DNA from: Bacteroidota bacterium
GTDB lineage: Bacteria > Bacteroidota > Bacteroidia > Chitinophagales > Chitinophagaceae
DNA: 43,858 nt
Assembly: GCA_947476825.1 (NCBI GenBank)
Contig: CANJRV010000015.1
Coordinates: forward strand, 1-43,858
Reading direction: 5' to 3'
The position numbers were made by a program, and so were the translations under genes. This document shows, piece by piece, positions 43,025 to 43,858 of this stretch (the first letter of the stretch is position 1; every line of letters starts with the position of its first letter). The notes below the pieces were generated by a model. It was not told where the DNA came from, searched no databases, and saw only the letters and a list, made by a program, of their open reading frames with translations.

Positions 43025-43641
43025 TCATTTCTTACTTCTCGGATTTTACTCCGACGCAACTTACACAGCTCGAAAAATTACAAACTGTTTATACTTTTTG
43101 GAATGAACGTATTAATGTCATTTCTCGAAAGGACATTGATAGTTTGTATAGTAAACATGTCCTGCATTCATTGGCTATTGCCGCTGTTTTTGAATTTACT
43201 TCTGGACAAAGGATCTTGGATATTGGCACTGGTGGCGGTTTTCCCGGCATTCCATTGGCAATTTTTAATCCAGATGTTGAATTTGTTTTAGCAGATAGCA
43301 TCAAAAAGAAATTGAATGTAGTGGAAGAAGTGGTGAAAGAATTAGGCTTGAAAAATGTGAAAACACATTGGGGTAGGGTAGAGGAAATTAAAGAAAGAAA
43401 TAGTTTTGATTTCGCTGTGAGTAGAGCCGTAGCGCCATTGGGTTCTTTGGATGCTTGGAGCAAACCGCTCATTCGCAAAGGACATAATCAGGATTTTGAT
43501 AATGGACTTATTTGTTTGAAAGGCGGCGATTTGCATGAAGAAATTTCCGCATCTGGATGCAAACCCATGATGTGGCATATCTATGATTTATTCAGAGAAG
43601 ATATTTTTAAAGATAAGTTTATGTTGTATGTGAAGCGGTAG
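43015..43641 (+). CDS. rsmG: 16S rRNA (guanine-527 N7) methyltransferase RsmG
   Basis: 208 residues from a TTG start at 43015. No ATG is present before the conserved WNERINVISRKDI segment, and the N-terminus MELIISYFSD read from TTG matches the family start, so TTG is the likely start even though it overlaps the upstream gene by 10 bases. SAM-binding motif is LDIGTGGGFPGIPLA, followed by ADSIKKKLNVVEEV, and SRAVAPLGSL. It methylates N7 of G527 in the 530 loop of 16S rRNA; loss gives low-level streptomycin resistance in other bacteria. Confidence 0.95.
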   Translation: MELIISYFSDFTPTQLTQLEKLQTVYTFWNERINVISRKDIDSLYSKHVLHSLAIAAVFEFTSGQRILDIGTGGGFPGIPLAIFNPDVEFVLADSIKKKLNVVEEVVKELGLKNVKTHWGRVEEIKERNSFDFAVSRAVAPLGSLDAWSKPLIRKGHNQDFDNGLICLKGGDLHEEISASGCKPMMWHIYDLFREDIFKDKFMLYVKR

Positions 43642-43771
43642 AAATGGCGGATATTCGGATGACTATATCACATCAATTCGATGATTAATATGAATTTGAA
43701 AGTAGTATTAGATGAATGTTAAGCATCAAAAGTGTAGTTTGCAAAATGCGCTACTATTAGAATTTCTTTAA

Positions 43772-43858
43772 GAATCACAAAAATCATAAGTAATCAAAAG
43801 GAATCATAGTTCAGACCAAAGTGATATGTTTTAACTCTTGATTTTTATCCTGTCTGAA
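43772..43858. repeat. TTCAGAC inverted-repeat element, cut by the window edge
   Basis: A run of AATCACAAA-, AATCATAAG-, AATCAAAAGG- and AATCATAG-type units is followed by TTCAGAC at 43811-43817 and by GTCTGAA at the last bases, its exact reverse complement. The right part lies outside the window. Confidence 0.5.

Noticed and set aside
1-43858. tRNA or rRNA genes
   Set aside because: No T-arm GGTTCRA-type sequence with a matching acceptor stem was found in the gaps; none reported.

Overview
The window is a chromosomal segment of an AT-rich Bacteroidota, most likely a Chitinophagales/Saprospirales-type lineage. The evidence is PorQ plus several proteins with type IX secretion (T9SS) C-terminal sorting domains, the short RpoD typical of the phylum, Bacteroidota promoters (TTTG-N19-TAnnTTTG), DUF4294 and START-like proteins, and a Tgt lacking most of its zinc cysteines. 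No tRNA, rRNA, CRISPR array, phage or transposase gene was seen.

Layout. 1-4.6 kb: a partial gene end and terminator, an EGF-domain lipoprotein, then a leftward mreB-mreC-mreD cluster with a SET-domain gene coupled to mreD, and an alpha/beta hydrolase. 4.7-8.5 kb: a DUF4294 protein, and a TetR regulator divergent from a SulP transporter/carbonic anhydrase fusion with a perfect palindrome between them. 8.8-11 kb: an isolated nuoHIJ block. 11-19.4 kb: an acyl-CoA dehydrogenase, an AraC/alkyltransferase fusion, hutI, porQ, a GH25 lysozyme, a secreted dienelactone hydrolase and a MacB-type permease. 19.8-24.1 kb: small lipoproteins, a T9SS propeller protein and a T9SS lysyl-oxidase-like protein. 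24.2-27.4 kb: a MoxR ATPase/VWA pair, each broken by one lesion. 27.6-33.1 kb: a cobalamin-riboswitch-controlled operon (btuH-like, an unrecognised T9SS protein, btuG-like, btuB-like). 33.3-36.6 kb: kdsB, PAP2, LptF/G and a START-like protein. 36.8-43.9 kb: rpoD, a glutaryl-CoA-type dehydrogenase, a BadF-type kinase, an outer-membrane protein, tgt, a glycosyltransferase and rsmG.

The most interesting system is the cobalamin operon. A B12 riboswitch with a terminator-like hairpin precedes genes for a DUF4465 (BtuH-like) protein and a second surface protein, both with T9SS sorting domains. These are followed by a BtuG-like propeller lipoprotein and a TonB-dependent receptor. It looks like a T9SS version of the BtuB-BtuG-BtuH capture machinery of gut Bacteroides, with an extra uncharacterised partner. 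A 293-bp gap after the first gene holds three tandem hairpins and one copy of a dispersed palindrome.

Intergenic DNA is rich in short repeats: a 77-bp imperfect palindrome (three copies of identical length), arrays of degenerate 7-bp units that in two places supply the end and stop codon of a gene, an ACCACAGAG-type direct repeat, and a TTCAGAC inverted repeat at the right edge. Several promoters sit so close to their ATG that the mRNAs may be almost leaderless.
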